From positions 1 through 64,000 of the forward strand of contig NZ_JACJGM010000018.1 in the NCBI RefSeq assembly GCF_015024225.1: 64,000 nt of DNA, written 5' to 3'. The stretch is from Nocardioides lijunqiniae (GTDB taxonomy: Bacteria > Actinomycetota > Actinomycetes > Propionibacteriales > Nocardioidaceae). The notes below the pieces were generated by a model, which saw only the letters and a list, made by a program, of their open reading frames with translations, was not told the origin of the DNA and ran no database searches. Of this stretch, positions 25,413 to 33,707 are shown piece after piece (positions within the stretch are counted from its first letter, which is position 1; each line of letters opens with the position of its first letter). Made by a program: the position numbers and the translations under genes.

Positions 25413-28265
25413 CTACTTCTTGACGCTCACCCGCACGGCGGCCGACCTCACCGCGGTCCAGGTGCCGTCGCCGGCGTAGGACACGACCGCCTTCCAGGCG
25501 CCCTTCGTGAGCCGCGGCAGCGACACCTGGGCGACGCCCCTGACCAGGGTGGCCCTGACCACCTTGGTGACCTTGCCCTTGGTGAGGGTCACGGTCACCT
25601 GGCCGCCCGCCTTGGCCAGGCCGGCCGCGGTCGGGACGGCGACCGTCGCCTTGCCCTTCCTGGCCGCAGACACCTTGCCCTTCGGCTTGAACGACGGGCG
25701 GCCGGGCGCGGCCTTGCTGACCGTGAACGACACCTGCGACTGCGAGGCGTTCAGGTTCGCCGTGCCCGCGTAGGCGATCTTGGCGGAGTACTTCGCCACC
25801 GCCAGCGTCCGCGGCAGCGTGAAGGTGGCGCTGCCGCCGGACAGCTCCCTGGTCTGCGCCGGGCCGACGCCGGACAGCGTCACCGGACCGGTCACCGCCG
25901 CGCCGCCGGGGCTCGTCAGGCTGACCTTGAGAGCGCCGCCCCTGCCGTAGACGACCGAGCCGGACGCGGCCTTGACGATGGTCAGCGCCTTGCCGACGAC
26001 CAGGTCCTTCGCGGCCGACGTCGAGGACGCGTACGTCTCGTCGCCGGCGTACGTCGCGCTCAGGCTGTAGGTCCCGGCCGGCACCGTGGCCGGCACCGCG
26101 AACGTGGCGGTGCCGGACTGCACCGGCGCCACCACCGCTCCGCCGGGCAGGCCGGTGAGCGTGGCGGTGCCCGTGGCGCCCGAGGTGACCGTGGCCGTGA
26201 CCTGGCCCGCGGTGCCGTACCTCAGCGGTGCGGGGTCGGCCAGCGTGGTGGTCGAGGAGCTCGCCACGACCGTGAGCGGCTGCGTGACCTCGGAGTCCTT
26301 CACCAGGCCGCCGTCGGCGGCCTCGTAGACCGCGCGCAGCTCGTGCTCACCGGTCGTGAGCGCCGGGATCGACCCGGTGAGCGACACCGTCCGGTCCTCG
26401 GCGACGTCGCCCTGGGTGACCAGGGTCTCGTCGACGTACAGCTTCACGGCGCCGCCCAGCGGCACGTCACCGACCAGCGGCGCCGCAGTGGCGCTCGCGG
26501 TGCGGTCGGAGTAGAAGCCGTCGAAGATCGACTCGACCGTGACCTCGGCGTCGACCTCGGCCTGCTGGCCCACCGGCACCGAGACCGGGAGGCCCGTGGC
26601 GGTCACCGAGCTGTCGTAGCCGCCGGCGACGCCGGCGATCACGTCGCGCACGTCGCGGATGGCCTCCTTGGCGAAGTTGCGCTGGTTGCGCAGGGCGTTC
26701 TGACCGGCCGCCGCGGTGACGTTGTTGTTGCCCCGCAGCCGGTCGGGAGCGGTCGCGTCGAAGGGCTCGTCCTTGCCGAGGGTGTACCACCACTCGGTCA
26801 TGTACTCGACGTTGCCGGCGTACTCGGGAGCCGGCGTGGTGCCGGCCTCGGGGTTGGTCCAGTCGGCACGGATCGCCTGGTCCAGGACGGGGGCGGGCTG
26901 CCCGGCGTCCTGCGCGTCCTTGTCGTAGGACAGGAGGTGACCCACCTGGATCTTGCGGGCCAGCTTCTCCCCCGTCGCCGGGTTGGCGGGGTCGGGGACG
27001 ACACCGTCGTCGTAGTAGCGCACCGGGCTCACGGACTGGGTGCCCGTCTCGGCGGTGGTGGTGCGGTACTGCGTGCGGGCGTTGGAGAGCCTCTCCAGGA
27101 TGCGGCCGTAGAGGTAGGAGGGCCGGGTCTTCTGCGAGGTGCCGGCCACGGTGCGGAAGGCGTTGTCGCGGATGTGCTTGTCGAGGCTGCCGCCGTTGCC
27201 GGTGGAGTCGAGCGAGAAGTCGAAGTTGTAGACCTTCTTGATGCCGAAGTCCCGGGCGTACTGGGCCGTCTGCTTGATGACGGCCGCGGTGTTGTGGCAC
27301 CACGTGCCACCGAAGAGGAGGACGAAGTCGCCGTCGCTGTCGAGGATGTGGAGGAGCTCGGGGTAGGTGATGCTCTCGATCCGGAAGTCCTCCTCGTCAC
27401 CGTCGGTCAGGTCGTCGGCGGCGTTGAAGATGTCACCTCCGAAGCGCGCCCGGTTGGCCGCCTCGGTCGCCGGGTCTGCGTTCTTGACGTAGCGCTCGAA
27501 GTGCCGGCGGTTGTGCTCGGCGCTGAGGAAGTCCCACTGGGTGTCGACGTCCAGCTCGGCGGAGCCGAGCACCCGCGCGACGTCCTGGCGGTACGTCGTG
27601 ACGGCCGCGGGTGTGCCCAGGTCCGCAGGCGGCGTCGTCAGACCGTCGACGATGCGGGCGCTGTCGCCGCCGGCGGCGTCGTAGACGAAGAGGTAGGGGT
27701 AGCCGTCGGCGACCCGCTGGTCCGGCCTGGTGACGTCGGTGGCGAGCCGGAACGGCGTCTCGGCGTCCTTGCCGAGGTAGTCGGTCACCAGGCGCTGGCC
27801 CAGGTCGAGGAACTGGTCCTTGCCCGCGTTGTCGGCGCTGGCGAGGTCGAAGCCGGTCAGGTCGAAGACGCTGAGCGCCTCGCCGTCCAGGTTGGGGTCG
27901 AAGTTGTAGATCTTCTCGATGCCCTGGGCCTTGGCCACGGCGTCGATGTGGCCGATCGTCTGCTGCAGGTAGTCGTCCTCGGGACCGCCGACGACGAACG
28001 CCCAGCGACCGGTGTTCTTCCTCAGGAGGTACTCGAAGCGCTCAAAGGTGACGGTCTCGAAGACGTGGTCCGCCCCGAGGGCGGGGTAGGCGTCGTCGAA
28101 CCAGTCCACCGTGGCGCCGTGGGTGGGCTCGGGGGCGATGGTGGTCGGCGCGGCGGGTGCGGCGGCCTGCGCGGGGGTGGAGACCCCCAGCAGACCGGAC
28201 GCGACCAGCGCGAGCGCGAGACCGGTGGCGGCGCCGGTGCGCCGTACGAGGGTGCGCGGGTTCAT
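25413..28265 (-). CDS. Secreted protein: duplicated thioredoxin-like domain plus Ig-like repeats
   Basis: 950 residues from ATG 28265 (signal peptide, cleaved near TPAQA-A). Two related alpha/beta domains follow. Domain 1 (about 65-230) has WAFVVGGPEDDYLQQTIGHI and GIEKIYNFDPNLD. Domain 2 (about 295-420) has FVLLFGGTWCHNTAAVIKQ and GIKKVYNFDFSLD. They align without gaps over 29 residues between GG and YNFD. Domain 2 has the thioredoxin-like WCHN with a single Cys323, while domain 1 has Asp at that place. Then come several bacterial Ig-like (Big_3_5) repeats from about 560 and a Lys-rich tail. Last gene of the symporter operon, after a 212-nt gap. Redox function is inference. Confidence 0.82.
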   Translation of the reverse strand: MNPRTLVRRTGAATGLALALVASGLLGVSTPAQAAAPAAPTTIAPEPTHGATVDWFDDAYPALGADHVFETVTFERFEYLLRKNTGRWAFVVGGPEDDYLQQTIGHIDAVAKAQGIEKIYNFDPNLDGEALSVFDLTGFDLASADNAGKDQFLDLGQRLVTDYLGKDAETPFRLATDVTRPDQRVADGYPYLFVYDAAGGDSARIVDGLTTPPADLGTPAAVTTYRQDVARVLGSAELDVDTQWDFLSAEHNRRHFERYVKNADPATEAANRARFGGDIFNAADDLTDGDEEDFRIESITYPELLHILDSDGDFVLLFGGTWCHNTAAVIKQTAQYARDFGIKKVYNFDFSLDSTGNGGSLDKHIRDNAFRTVAGTSQKTRPSYLYGRILERLSNARTQYRTTTAETGTQSVSPVRYYDDGVVPDPANPATGEKLARKIQVGHLLSYDKDAQDAGQPAPVLDQAIRADWTNPEAGTTPAPEYAGNVEYMTEWWYTLGKDEPFDATAPDRLRGNNNVTAAAGQNALRNQRNFAKEAIRDVRDVIAGVAGGYDSSVTATGLPVSVPVGQQAEVDAEVTVESIFDGFYSDRTASATAAPLVGDVPLGGAVKLYVDETLVTQGDVAEDRTVSLTGSIPALTTGEHELRAVYEAADGGLVKDSEVTQPLTVVASSSTTTLADPAPLRYGTAGQVTATVTSGATGTATLTGLPGGAVVAPVQSGTATFAVPATVPAGTYSLSATYAGDETYASSTSAAKDLVVGKALTIVKAASGSVVYGRGGALKVSLTSPGGAAVTGPVTLSGVGPAQTRELSGGSATFTLPRTLAVAKYSAKIAYAGTANLNASQSQVSFTVSKAAPGRPSFKPKGKVSAARKGKATVAVPTAAGLAKAGGQVTVTLTKGKVTKVVRATLVRGVAQVSLPRLTKGAWKAVVSYAGDGTWTAVRSAAVRVSVKK

Positions 28266-28477
28266 GTGGTGACTGCACTTTCTGCTGCCATGATGGGCAG
28301 GCCTGAGGTGTCGTGTTGCGATGTGTCGGGCGGCTGGGCTGCCGGATCTCCTGCCAGGGGTCGGCGGCCCAGCGTCGTCGTGCGGGCGTCGTCGTGCCCG
28401 CTCAGGGGAGGTCGCGGGCCTCACCCCGCTCCCGGCGACCGAGGGTCACCCGGGCCGAGCGCCCGGGGACCGATGCC

Positions 28478-29764
28478 TCAGGACGCACCCGGCACCGCGG
28501 GGTGGCCAACGGCGGGAAGGGACACGCGGCGGCGGCCGCGCAGGGTCCGCCAGAGCAGGGACAGCACCCCGGCTCCGGCCAGGGCGCCCAGGATGACCAG
28601 GCCCGCCTGGTCGGGCACGGGTGCGGAGTCGCCGCCGGTCGTCGCGACGTCGGCGGCCTGCTCCTCGGGTGCGGCGGCGGCACCCGTGCCGACCGTCACC
28701 GGCGAGGAGGAGACCTCCTGGCCCCCGAAGAGCACGACGACCGAGTGCTCGCCGGCCGGGACGGTGGTCGGGATGACCACCTGCGAGGTGAAGCCACCCT
28801 TGTCGTCCGTGGCGACGGTGCCGAGGAGCACGGGGTCGGAGTGCAGCTCGACGGCGAACCCCTCGATGCGCGGAGCGAAGCCGGCGCCGGTGACCGTGAC
28901 GGTCGCGCCGGGGGCCACGTCGCCGGTGACGGTGACCTCGCCCTTCACGGTGCTCGGGTCGGCACCGACGATGACCGGCTCCGACGGCAGCGAGCCGAGG
29001 GACTCGCCCGCGGCGTTCTTGGCCCAGACGGCGGCGCGGTAGCTGCCGGGCTTGAGCTTGGGGAAGTCGTGGCTGAACGTCGTCGCGTCGACCTCGATCG
29101 CGGCCTTGCCCGTGAAGCGGATCAGGTAGTTCGTCACCTGCTCGAGCTCGGCGTTGGGCGTCGCCGCCCAGGAGACGGTGACGGTGCGCCCCTGCACGGT
29201 CAGGGTCGGAGCGGCCGGCGCGGTCGGCGCACCCGCGACCGCGACGGGAGCGGCGGTCCCGGCGCCGGGGACGCCGGTCGTCGCGCCCGGGACGCCGGTC
29301 GTCGTGCCGGGGACGACGCCCGTGCCCGTGCCCGTGCCCGTCCCGGTGCCGCCGCCCGAGGCGCCCCCGGAGCCACCGGAACCGCCGGAGCCGCCCGACC
29401 CACCGGAGCCACCGGACCCTCCCGACCCACCGGGCGCCGGGGTCGGCGTCGGGGTGGGGGTCGGGGTGGGCGTCGGGGTGTGCTCGTCCGCGTAGCTGTA
29501 GGAGCCCGCCGGGTAGGACGTCGAGCCGTTGCGGTTGGGGTAGATCGGGCGCTGGTTCTCGTCGAGCTCGCAGTTCTCGATCCACAGGCACGTCACGTCG
29601 TCGAGGCACGGGAACTCGTCGGCGCCGTCGACCCAGCCGTCCGCGGCCGCGCGAGCGGCCGGCTCGGACGCCTGGACGGGCGCGGTCGAGCCCAGGCCAC
29701 CGGCCAGGAGCGCTGCCGCGAGGGCTGCGAGGGAGAGGATCCGTCGGGATCGTCGGGGGGTCAT
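28478..29764 (-). CDS. Surface-anchored Fn3/Ig protein with Gly-Ser repeat stalk
   Basis: 428 residues. Signal peptide (MTPRRSRRILSLAALAAALL, cleavage near PVQA-S); a Cys-containing region (FPCLDDVTCLWIENC); a stalk of Thr-Pro repeats and then Gly-Gly-Ser and Gly-Thr repeats (about 90-160); an Fn3 domain (about 170-260); an Ig/TIG-like domain (about 265-355); and a C-terminal sorting-type signal VATTGGDS, hydrophobic helix LVILGALAGAGVLSLLW, RTLRGRRR. VATTG is close to the LAxTG motif of class E sortases. The ATG overlaps the symporter stop (ATGA), so it is translationally coupled to it. Confidence 0.82.
   Translation of the reverse strand: MTPRRSRRILSLAALAAALLAGGLGSTAPVQASEPAARAAADGWVDGADEFPCLDDVTCLWIENCELDENQRPIYPNRNGSTSYPAGSYSYADEHTPTPTPTPTPTPTPAPGGSGGSGGSGGSGGSGGSGGSGGASGGGTGTGTGTGTGVVPGTTTGVPGATTGVPGAGTAAPVAVAGAPTAPAAPTLTVQGRTVTVSWAATPNAELEQVTNYLIRFTGKAAIEVDATTFSHDFPKLKPGSYRAAVWAKNAAGESLGSLPSEPVIVGADPSTVKGEVTVTGDVAPGATVTVTGAGFAPRIEGFAVELHSDPVLLGTVATDDKGGFTSQVVIPTTVPAGEHSVVVLFGGQEVSSSPVTVGTGAAAAPEEQAADVATTGGDSAPVPDQAGLVILGALAGAGVLSLLWRTLRGRRRVSLPAVGHPAVPGAS
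29270..29480. repeat. Simple-sequence repeats encoding the stalk
   Basis: Short in-frame repeats (cccgtgcccgt units, ccaccggagccacc units, ggggtcgg units) encode the Gly/Thr, Gly/Gly/Ser and Thr/Pro parts of the surface protein. Such tracts are prone to length change, which would alter stalk length without shifting the frame only for multiples of 3. Confidence 0.6.
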
Positions 29765-31299
29765 ACGGTCACTCCTTGAGGGCGGGCTTCGACCACGTCG
29801 GCGTCAGCGGGATGGGATGTTCGTGCAGGCTCTGGCGACGCCGCTCGGGCAGGCGCGGCGTCGCGGGAGGGCAGCGCGCAGGCGCCCACAGGGACCGCGT
29901 AGACCTCCTCGACGGGGTCGCGCCGGGCCGTGGCCGGGGCCGCGTGGGCGCCGCCCGGGACCGACGCGTCGGGCGGGCTGTCGGGCCCGTGGTCGGTGTC
30001 GAAGACCGCGTCGTCCAGCCGTCCCTCCCCACGAGCCACGAGCGTGGCCGCGACCGCGGCCGACGTGACGTTGTCGAGGGTGCGGGCCATGTCGGCGAGC
30101 ATGCTGACAGGCAGCGTGATCGCGACCAGCTCGAGCGGCAGGCCGGCCGCGGTCAGGACCGTGGTCGCGGTGATGGTCGCGGTGCCGGGGACGCCGGCGG
30201 TGCCGACGGAGACGATGACGCCCAGCAGCACCAGGACCACGTAGTCCTGGATGCCCCACTGGAGGTTGAGCGCGTTGACGCCGTAGACGGCGATCAGGAC
30301 CGGCCACACCCCGGCGCAGCCGGGCATGCCGATCGTGGTGCCGAGCGGGGCGGTGAAGCCCGCGATGTCGGCCGGCACCCCCACGCGCTCGCGCAGCACC
30401 CGGGTCGTCACGGGCAGCGTGCCGGCGCTGCTCTGCGTGGTGAACGCCGTGACCTGGGCCGGCACGATCTTGCGGAAGAAGCGCAGCGGGTTGACGTCCG
30501 CGAAGACCCGCAGCAGGACACCGTTGACCACGAAGGCGTGCAGGAAGCAGGCGACGTAGGCGAGGGCGAGCACGCCGAGCAGCGAGACCATCTGCGACCA
30601 CTGGCCGGCCGCGCGGGAGACCGCCACGGCGGTCAGCGAGAGCACGGCGTACGGCGTCAGGGCGATCACGAACCCCACGGCGCGGTAGATGATCTCGCGC
30701 GCCGCCTCGACGATCCCCTTGAACGGCGCGACGGTCTCGGGACGGCGATCCGCGATCAGTGAGTAGGCGACCGCCACCATCAGGCTGAAGACGATGATCG
30801 GGATGACGTTCGTCTCGGCGATGTCGGTGACGATGTTGGTGGGGAAGAAGTCGATGAACACCTCGGTGAACGGCTTCTTGATGTTCTCCAGCGCCGAGAC
30901 GTCCCGGTCGCCGACGGCGATGTCGGCGCCCTTGCCCAGCCCGAGCTGGAGAGCGAGGCCCAAGGTCAGCAGCACGGCGATGGCGTTCAGCGTCATCAGC
31001 CAGAACACCGACCGGGCGCCGATCGTCTTCAGCTGGGCGGTCGTGCCCAGCGAGGTGATGCTGGACAGGATCGACACGATGATGAGCGGCGCGACGATCG
31101 CCAGCAGCAGGTTCAGGTAGACCTTGCCCACCGGCTCGACGTAGTCGACGTGGCCCTCGAAGACCACCCCGACGCCGGCGCCGACGACGAGCGCGCCGAT
31201 CGTGAGGACGCTGAAGTTCACCTGGCGGCGCCCGAGGACGTAGAGGCCGGCGAACAGCCCCAGGGTGATGAGCAGGGCGAGCGTCGGATAGCTGAGCAT
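29761..31299 (-). CDS. tcyP: Sodium-coupled symporter, L-cystine (TcyP)-like / DAACS family
   Basis: 512 residues of the dicarboxylate/amino acid:cation symporter family. Diagnostic segments: LNLLLAIVAPLIIVSILSSI, TTQSSAGTLPVTTRVL (hairpin 1, Ser-rich), GTTIGMPGCAGVWPV, GTAGVPGTATITATTVL (hairpin 2) and DMARTLDNVTSA. The hydrophobic N-terminus (LALLITLGLFAGLYVLGRRQ) and overall pattern resemble the cystine transporter TcyP more than DctA or GltP. A hydrophilic tail of about 70 residues after the last helix is unusual. It is first in the operon; the ATG at 31299 is preferred over an adjacent TTG. Confidence 0.85.
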   Translation of the reverse strand: MLSYPTLALLITLGLFAGLYVLGRRQVNFSVLTIGALVVGAGVGVVFEGHVDYVEPVGKVYLNLLLAIVAPLIIVSILSSITSLGTTAQLKTIGARSVFWLMTLNAIAVLLTLGLALQLGLGKGADIAVGDRDVSALENIKKPFTEVFIDFFPTNIVTDIAETNVIPIIVFSLMVAVAYSLIADRRPETVAPFKGIVEAAREIIYRAVGFVIALTPYAVLSLTAVAVSRAAGQWSQMVSLLGVLALAYVACFLHAFVVNGVLLRVFADVNPLRFFRKIVPAQVTAFTTQSSAGTLPVTTRVLRERVGVPADIAGFTAPLGTTIGMPGCAGVWPVLIAVYGVNALNLQWGIQDYVVLVLLGVIVSVGTAGVPGTATITATTVLTAAGLPLELVAITLPVSMLADMARTLDNVTSAAVAATLVARGEGRLDDAVFDTDHGPDSPPDASVPGGAHAAPATARRDPVEEVYAVPVGACALPSRDAAPARAASPEPARTSHPADADVVEARPQGVTV

Positions 31300-31343
31300 C
31301 AAGCCAGAGGCCTCTCGTGTGGGTGGCCCCCGATGGCCATGTC

Positions 31344-31359
31344 TACTATTTCAGTAGTA
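31344..31359. promoter_or_regulatory. Palindromic operator-like site between symporter and acetyltransferase
   Basis: TACTA-TTTCAG-TAGTA in a locally AT-rich spacer (TAGTATTACACACTTTT) between two divergent genes, 45 nt upstream of the symporter start. The symmetry and AT content contrast with the surroundings and fit a repressor operator over the promoter. The regulator is unknown. Confidence 0.5.
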
Positions 31360-31415
31360 TTACACACTTTTGTCGACAGGTTGGCACAACCCCCGTGGAT
31401 GCTGAGGAAAGTCGG

Positions 31416-31421
31416 TAGCGT
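31416..31421 (+). promoter_or_regulatory. -10 element of the acetyltransferase gene (leaderless)
   Basis: TAGCGT lies 7 nt before the ATG at 31429; no Shine-Dalgarno fits between. Confidence 0.5.
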
Positions 31422-31428
31422 GCCGGTC

Positions 31429-32013
31429 ATGGCTGACTCCCCCATCGATCCGACCGACCAGCGCTCGATGCGCGAGCGCATGGTCGCCGGCGACCTCTAC
31501 CTCGCCGACGACCCCGAGCTGGACGAGGAGAGCCACGTCGCCCAGGACCTGATGGAGGCCTACAACGCCACCCGGTCGCGCCAGAGGCCCCTGCGCCGCG
31601 CCCTGCTCGAGCAGCTGCTCGGATCGATCGGCGAGGACACCGCGATCCGCCCGCCCCTCCGCGTCGACTTCGGCAGCCACATCAGCATCGGCGCCCGCTG
31701 CTTCGCCAACTACGGCCTCGTGGCGCTGGACGTCGCCACGATCACGATCGGCGACGACGTTCAGATCGGGCCGAACGTCCAGCTGCTCACACCGACCCAC
31801 CCCCTGGAGCCGGGACCCCGGCGTGACAAGTGGGAGGCCGCCGAGCCGATCACGATCGGGGACAACGTCTGGCTCGGCGGCGGCGTCATCGTGTGCCCCG
31901 GCGTCAGCATCGGCGCCAACACCGTCGTGGGCGCGGGCTCCGTGGTCACCAAGGATCTCCCCGCCGACGTCGTCGCCGTCGGCAACCCCGCGCGGGTCAT
32001 CAAGCACCTCTGA
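31429..32013 (+). CDS. Sugar O-acetyltransferase (Maa/NodL/LacA type)
   Basis: 194 residues. The N-terminal MRERMVAGDLYLADDPEL motif is typical of maltose/galactoside acetyltransferases. The C-terminal part is a left-handed beta-helix of hexapeptide repeats (ISIGARCFANYG, ITIGDDVQIGPNV, ITIGDNVWLGGGVIVCPGVSIGANTVVGAGSVVTKDLPADVVAVGNPARVIKHL), with the catalytic His in LLTPTHPLEP. It transfers acetyl from acetyl-CoA to a sugar hydroxyl; the acceptor is unknown. Confidence 0.92.
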   Translation: MADSPIDPTDQRSMRERMVAGDLYLADDPELDEESHVAQDLMEAYNATRSRQRPLRRALLEQLLGSIGEDTAIRPPLRVDFGSHISIGARCFANYGLVALDVATITIGDDVQIGPNVQLLTPTHPLEPGPRRDKWEAAEPITIGDNVWLGGGVIVCPGVSIGANTVVGAGSVVTKDLPADVVAVGNPARVIKHL

Positions 32014-32028
32014 CCCGATCCGTCGCGG

Positions 32029-32304
32029 ATGTCGAGAACGCCGCTCGTCGACGGTCAGGCCCTGTCCCCCGAGGGGACGTGGGTGCGGTACGACGGCGAG
32101 GGTCGCCCGCCGCTCACCGACGGGCCCTTCGCCGAGACCAAGGACCTCATCGCCGGCTGGATGGTCATCGACGTCGACACGCACGAGCGTGCGCTCGAGC
32201 TGGCCGGGGACCTGTCGGCCGCCCCCGGGGCGGGCGGGAAGCCGATCCACGAGTGGCTCGAGCTGCGGCCCTTCCTGACGCAGCCGCCCACCATCTCGGA
32301 CTGA
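32029..32304 (+). CDS. YCII/DGPF-domain protein, N-terminally short
   Basis: 91 residues with the family signature LTDGPFAETKDLIAGWMVIDV (DGPF at 31-34) and the closing WLELRPFL. Full-length DGPF proteins normally have a first beta-alpha unit of about 30-40 residues before this point (an MKYMLLI-type strand). Here the frame begins inside the domain, and the upstream DNA is the acetyltransferase. It is therefore either a truncated relic or a short form. It is followed after 7 nt by its usual partner, an ECF42-type sigma factor. Confidence 0.75.
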   Translation: MSRTPLVDGQALSPEGTWVRYDGEGRPPLTDGPFAETKDLIAGWMVIDVDTHERALELAGDLSAAPGAGGKPIHEWLELRPFLTQPPTISD

Positions 32305-32311
32305 CACCCGG

Positions 32312-33454
32312 GTGGACGCGCTGCTGCTCCGAAGCCTGACGCCGAGCGTGCTCGGGGTTCTCGTCCGCCGCGGAGCCGACTTCGCGGCGGCCGAGGACGC
32401 CGTGCAGGACGCCCTGGTCGAGGCGGTCCGCGTGTGGCCCGACGACCCGCCGCGGGACCCCCAGGGCTGGCTGGTCACCACGGCCTGGAGGCGGTTCCTC
32501 GACGGGACCCGGGCCGACGCCGCCCGCCGACGCCGGGAGGACGTCGTCGACGGGCAGCCGGCGCCGCCCGGTCCCGCGACGGGGGTGGACGACACGCTCC
32601 AGCTCTACTTCCTGTGCGCCTACCCGTCCCTGAGCTCGTCGTCCGCGGTGGCGCTCACCTTGCGCGCCGTCGGCGGGCTGACGACGCGCCAGATCGCCCG
32701 GGCGTACCTGGTGCCCGAGGCGACGATGGCGCAGCGCATCAGTCGGGCGAAGCGCACGGTGGCGGGGGTCCGGCTGAACCAGCCCGGTGACGTCGCGACC
32801 GTGCTGCGGGTCCTCTACCTGGTCTTCAACGAGGGCTACTCCGGGGACGTCGACCTCGCGGCCGAGGCCATCCGGCTCGCGCGGCAGGTCGCCGCGGCCG
32901 TGGACCATCCCGAGGTGGACGGGCTGCTGGCCCTCATGCTGCTCCACCACGCCCGGCGCCCCGCGCGGACCGCCCCCGACGGCGGCCTCGTGCCGCTGGC
33001 CGACCAGGACCGTGCTCGTTGGGACACCGCCTCGATCGCCGAGGGAGTCCGGATCCTGCAGCACGCCCTCTCCCGAGACCGGCTGGGCGAGTTCCAGGCG
33101 CAGGCAGCCATCGCGGCCCTGCACGCCGACGCCCGCTCGACCGAGGAGACCGACTGGGTGCAGGTCGTCGAGTGGTACGACGAGCTGGTGCGCCTGACCG
33201 GCAACCCGGTCGCGCGGCTCAACCGGGCCGTCGCCGTCGGGGAGGCCGACGGGCCGCGGGCCGGACTCGCGGCGCTCGCCGAGCTGGACGGCTCGCTCCC
33301 CCGCCACACCGCGGTGGCCGCGTACCTCCACGAGAAGGACGGGGACCTGACGACCGCGGCGCGCCTCTACGCCGAGGCCGCCCACCAGGCTCACGACCTC
33401 GCCGAGCGCGACCACCTGACCCGGCAGGCGGCGCGACTCAACGCGCGGCGGTGA
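32312..33454 (+). CDS. ECF sigma factor, ECF42 type with C-terminal extension
   Basis: 380 residues, twice the usual ECF size. Region 2 (SVLGVLVRRGADFAAAEDAVQDALVEAVRVWP) and region 4 (SSAVALTLRAVGGLTTRQIARAYLVPEATMAQRISRAKRTV) are followed by a helical extension of about 200 residues with TPR-like features (IRLARQVAAAVDHPEVDGLLALMLLHHARR; LTGNPVARLNRAVAVGEADGPRAGLAAL), the ECF42 hallmark. ECF42 genes are characteristically linked to DGPF/YCII genes, as here. There is no anti-sigma gene; the C-terminal extension is required for activity in studied members. GTG start. Confidence 0.9.
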   Translation: MDALLLRSLTPSVLGVLVRRGADFAAAEDAVQDALVEAVRVWPDDPPRDPQGWLVTTAWRRFLDGTRADAARRRREDVVDGQPAPPGPATGVDDTLQLYFLCAYPSLSSSSAVALTLRAVGGLTTRQIARAYLVPEATMAQRISRAKRTVAGVRLNQPGDVATVLRVLYLVFNEGYSGDVDLAAEAIRLARQVAAAVDHPEVDGLLALMLLHHARRPARTAPDGGLVPLADQDRARWDTASIAEGVRILQHALSRDRLGEFQAQAAIAALHADARSTEETDWVQVVEWYDELVRLTGNPVARLNRAVAVGEADGPRAGLAALAELDGSLPRHTAVAAYLHEKDGDLTTAARLYAEAAHQAHDLAERDHLTRQAARLNARR

Positions 33455-33503
33455 CCGGGGGGATGCGCGGCATGGTGGCCCGGCGGGCGGGGTACGGGGC
33501 GTC

Positions 33504-33659
33504 ATGACCACGAACCCCACCGAGCCCCTGCCCGACCCCGACGTGGTCCCGAGCCCGGGCCCCAGCAGTCCCGGCGACCCCGCCGTCCCGCCCGACCCGG
33601 GCCCCGGCGAGACGCCGCCGGACCCGACGCTGCCCGACACCGAGCCCGTGCTTCCCTGA
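33504..33659 (+). CDS. Small proline-rich protein
   Basis: 51 residues, nearly half Pro/Asp/Glu (MTTNPTEPLPDPDVVPSPGP...PDTEPVLP). Codon usage matches the neighbours and the frame is clean, but no Shine-Dalgarno or family is evident. It could be a real small protein or a chance frame. Confidence 0.4.
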   Translation: MTTNPTEPLPDPDVVPSPGPSSPGDPAVPPDPGPGETPPDPTLPDTEPVLP

Positions 33660-33694
33660 CCGCACGAGGACGACGCCCGCCTTTCGCCCGCGCC

Positions 33695-33700
33695 TAGGCT
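33695..33700 (+). promoter_or_regulatory. -10 element of the Nudix gene (leaderless)
   Basis: TAGGCT, 7 nt before the ATG at 33708. Confidence 0.55.
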
Positions 33701-33707
33701 GGGACTC

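Noticed and set aside
24621..29042. A 1473-codon plus-strand frame spanning several minus-strand genes
   Set aside because: It crosses three genes with recognised domains and has shadow-type composition.
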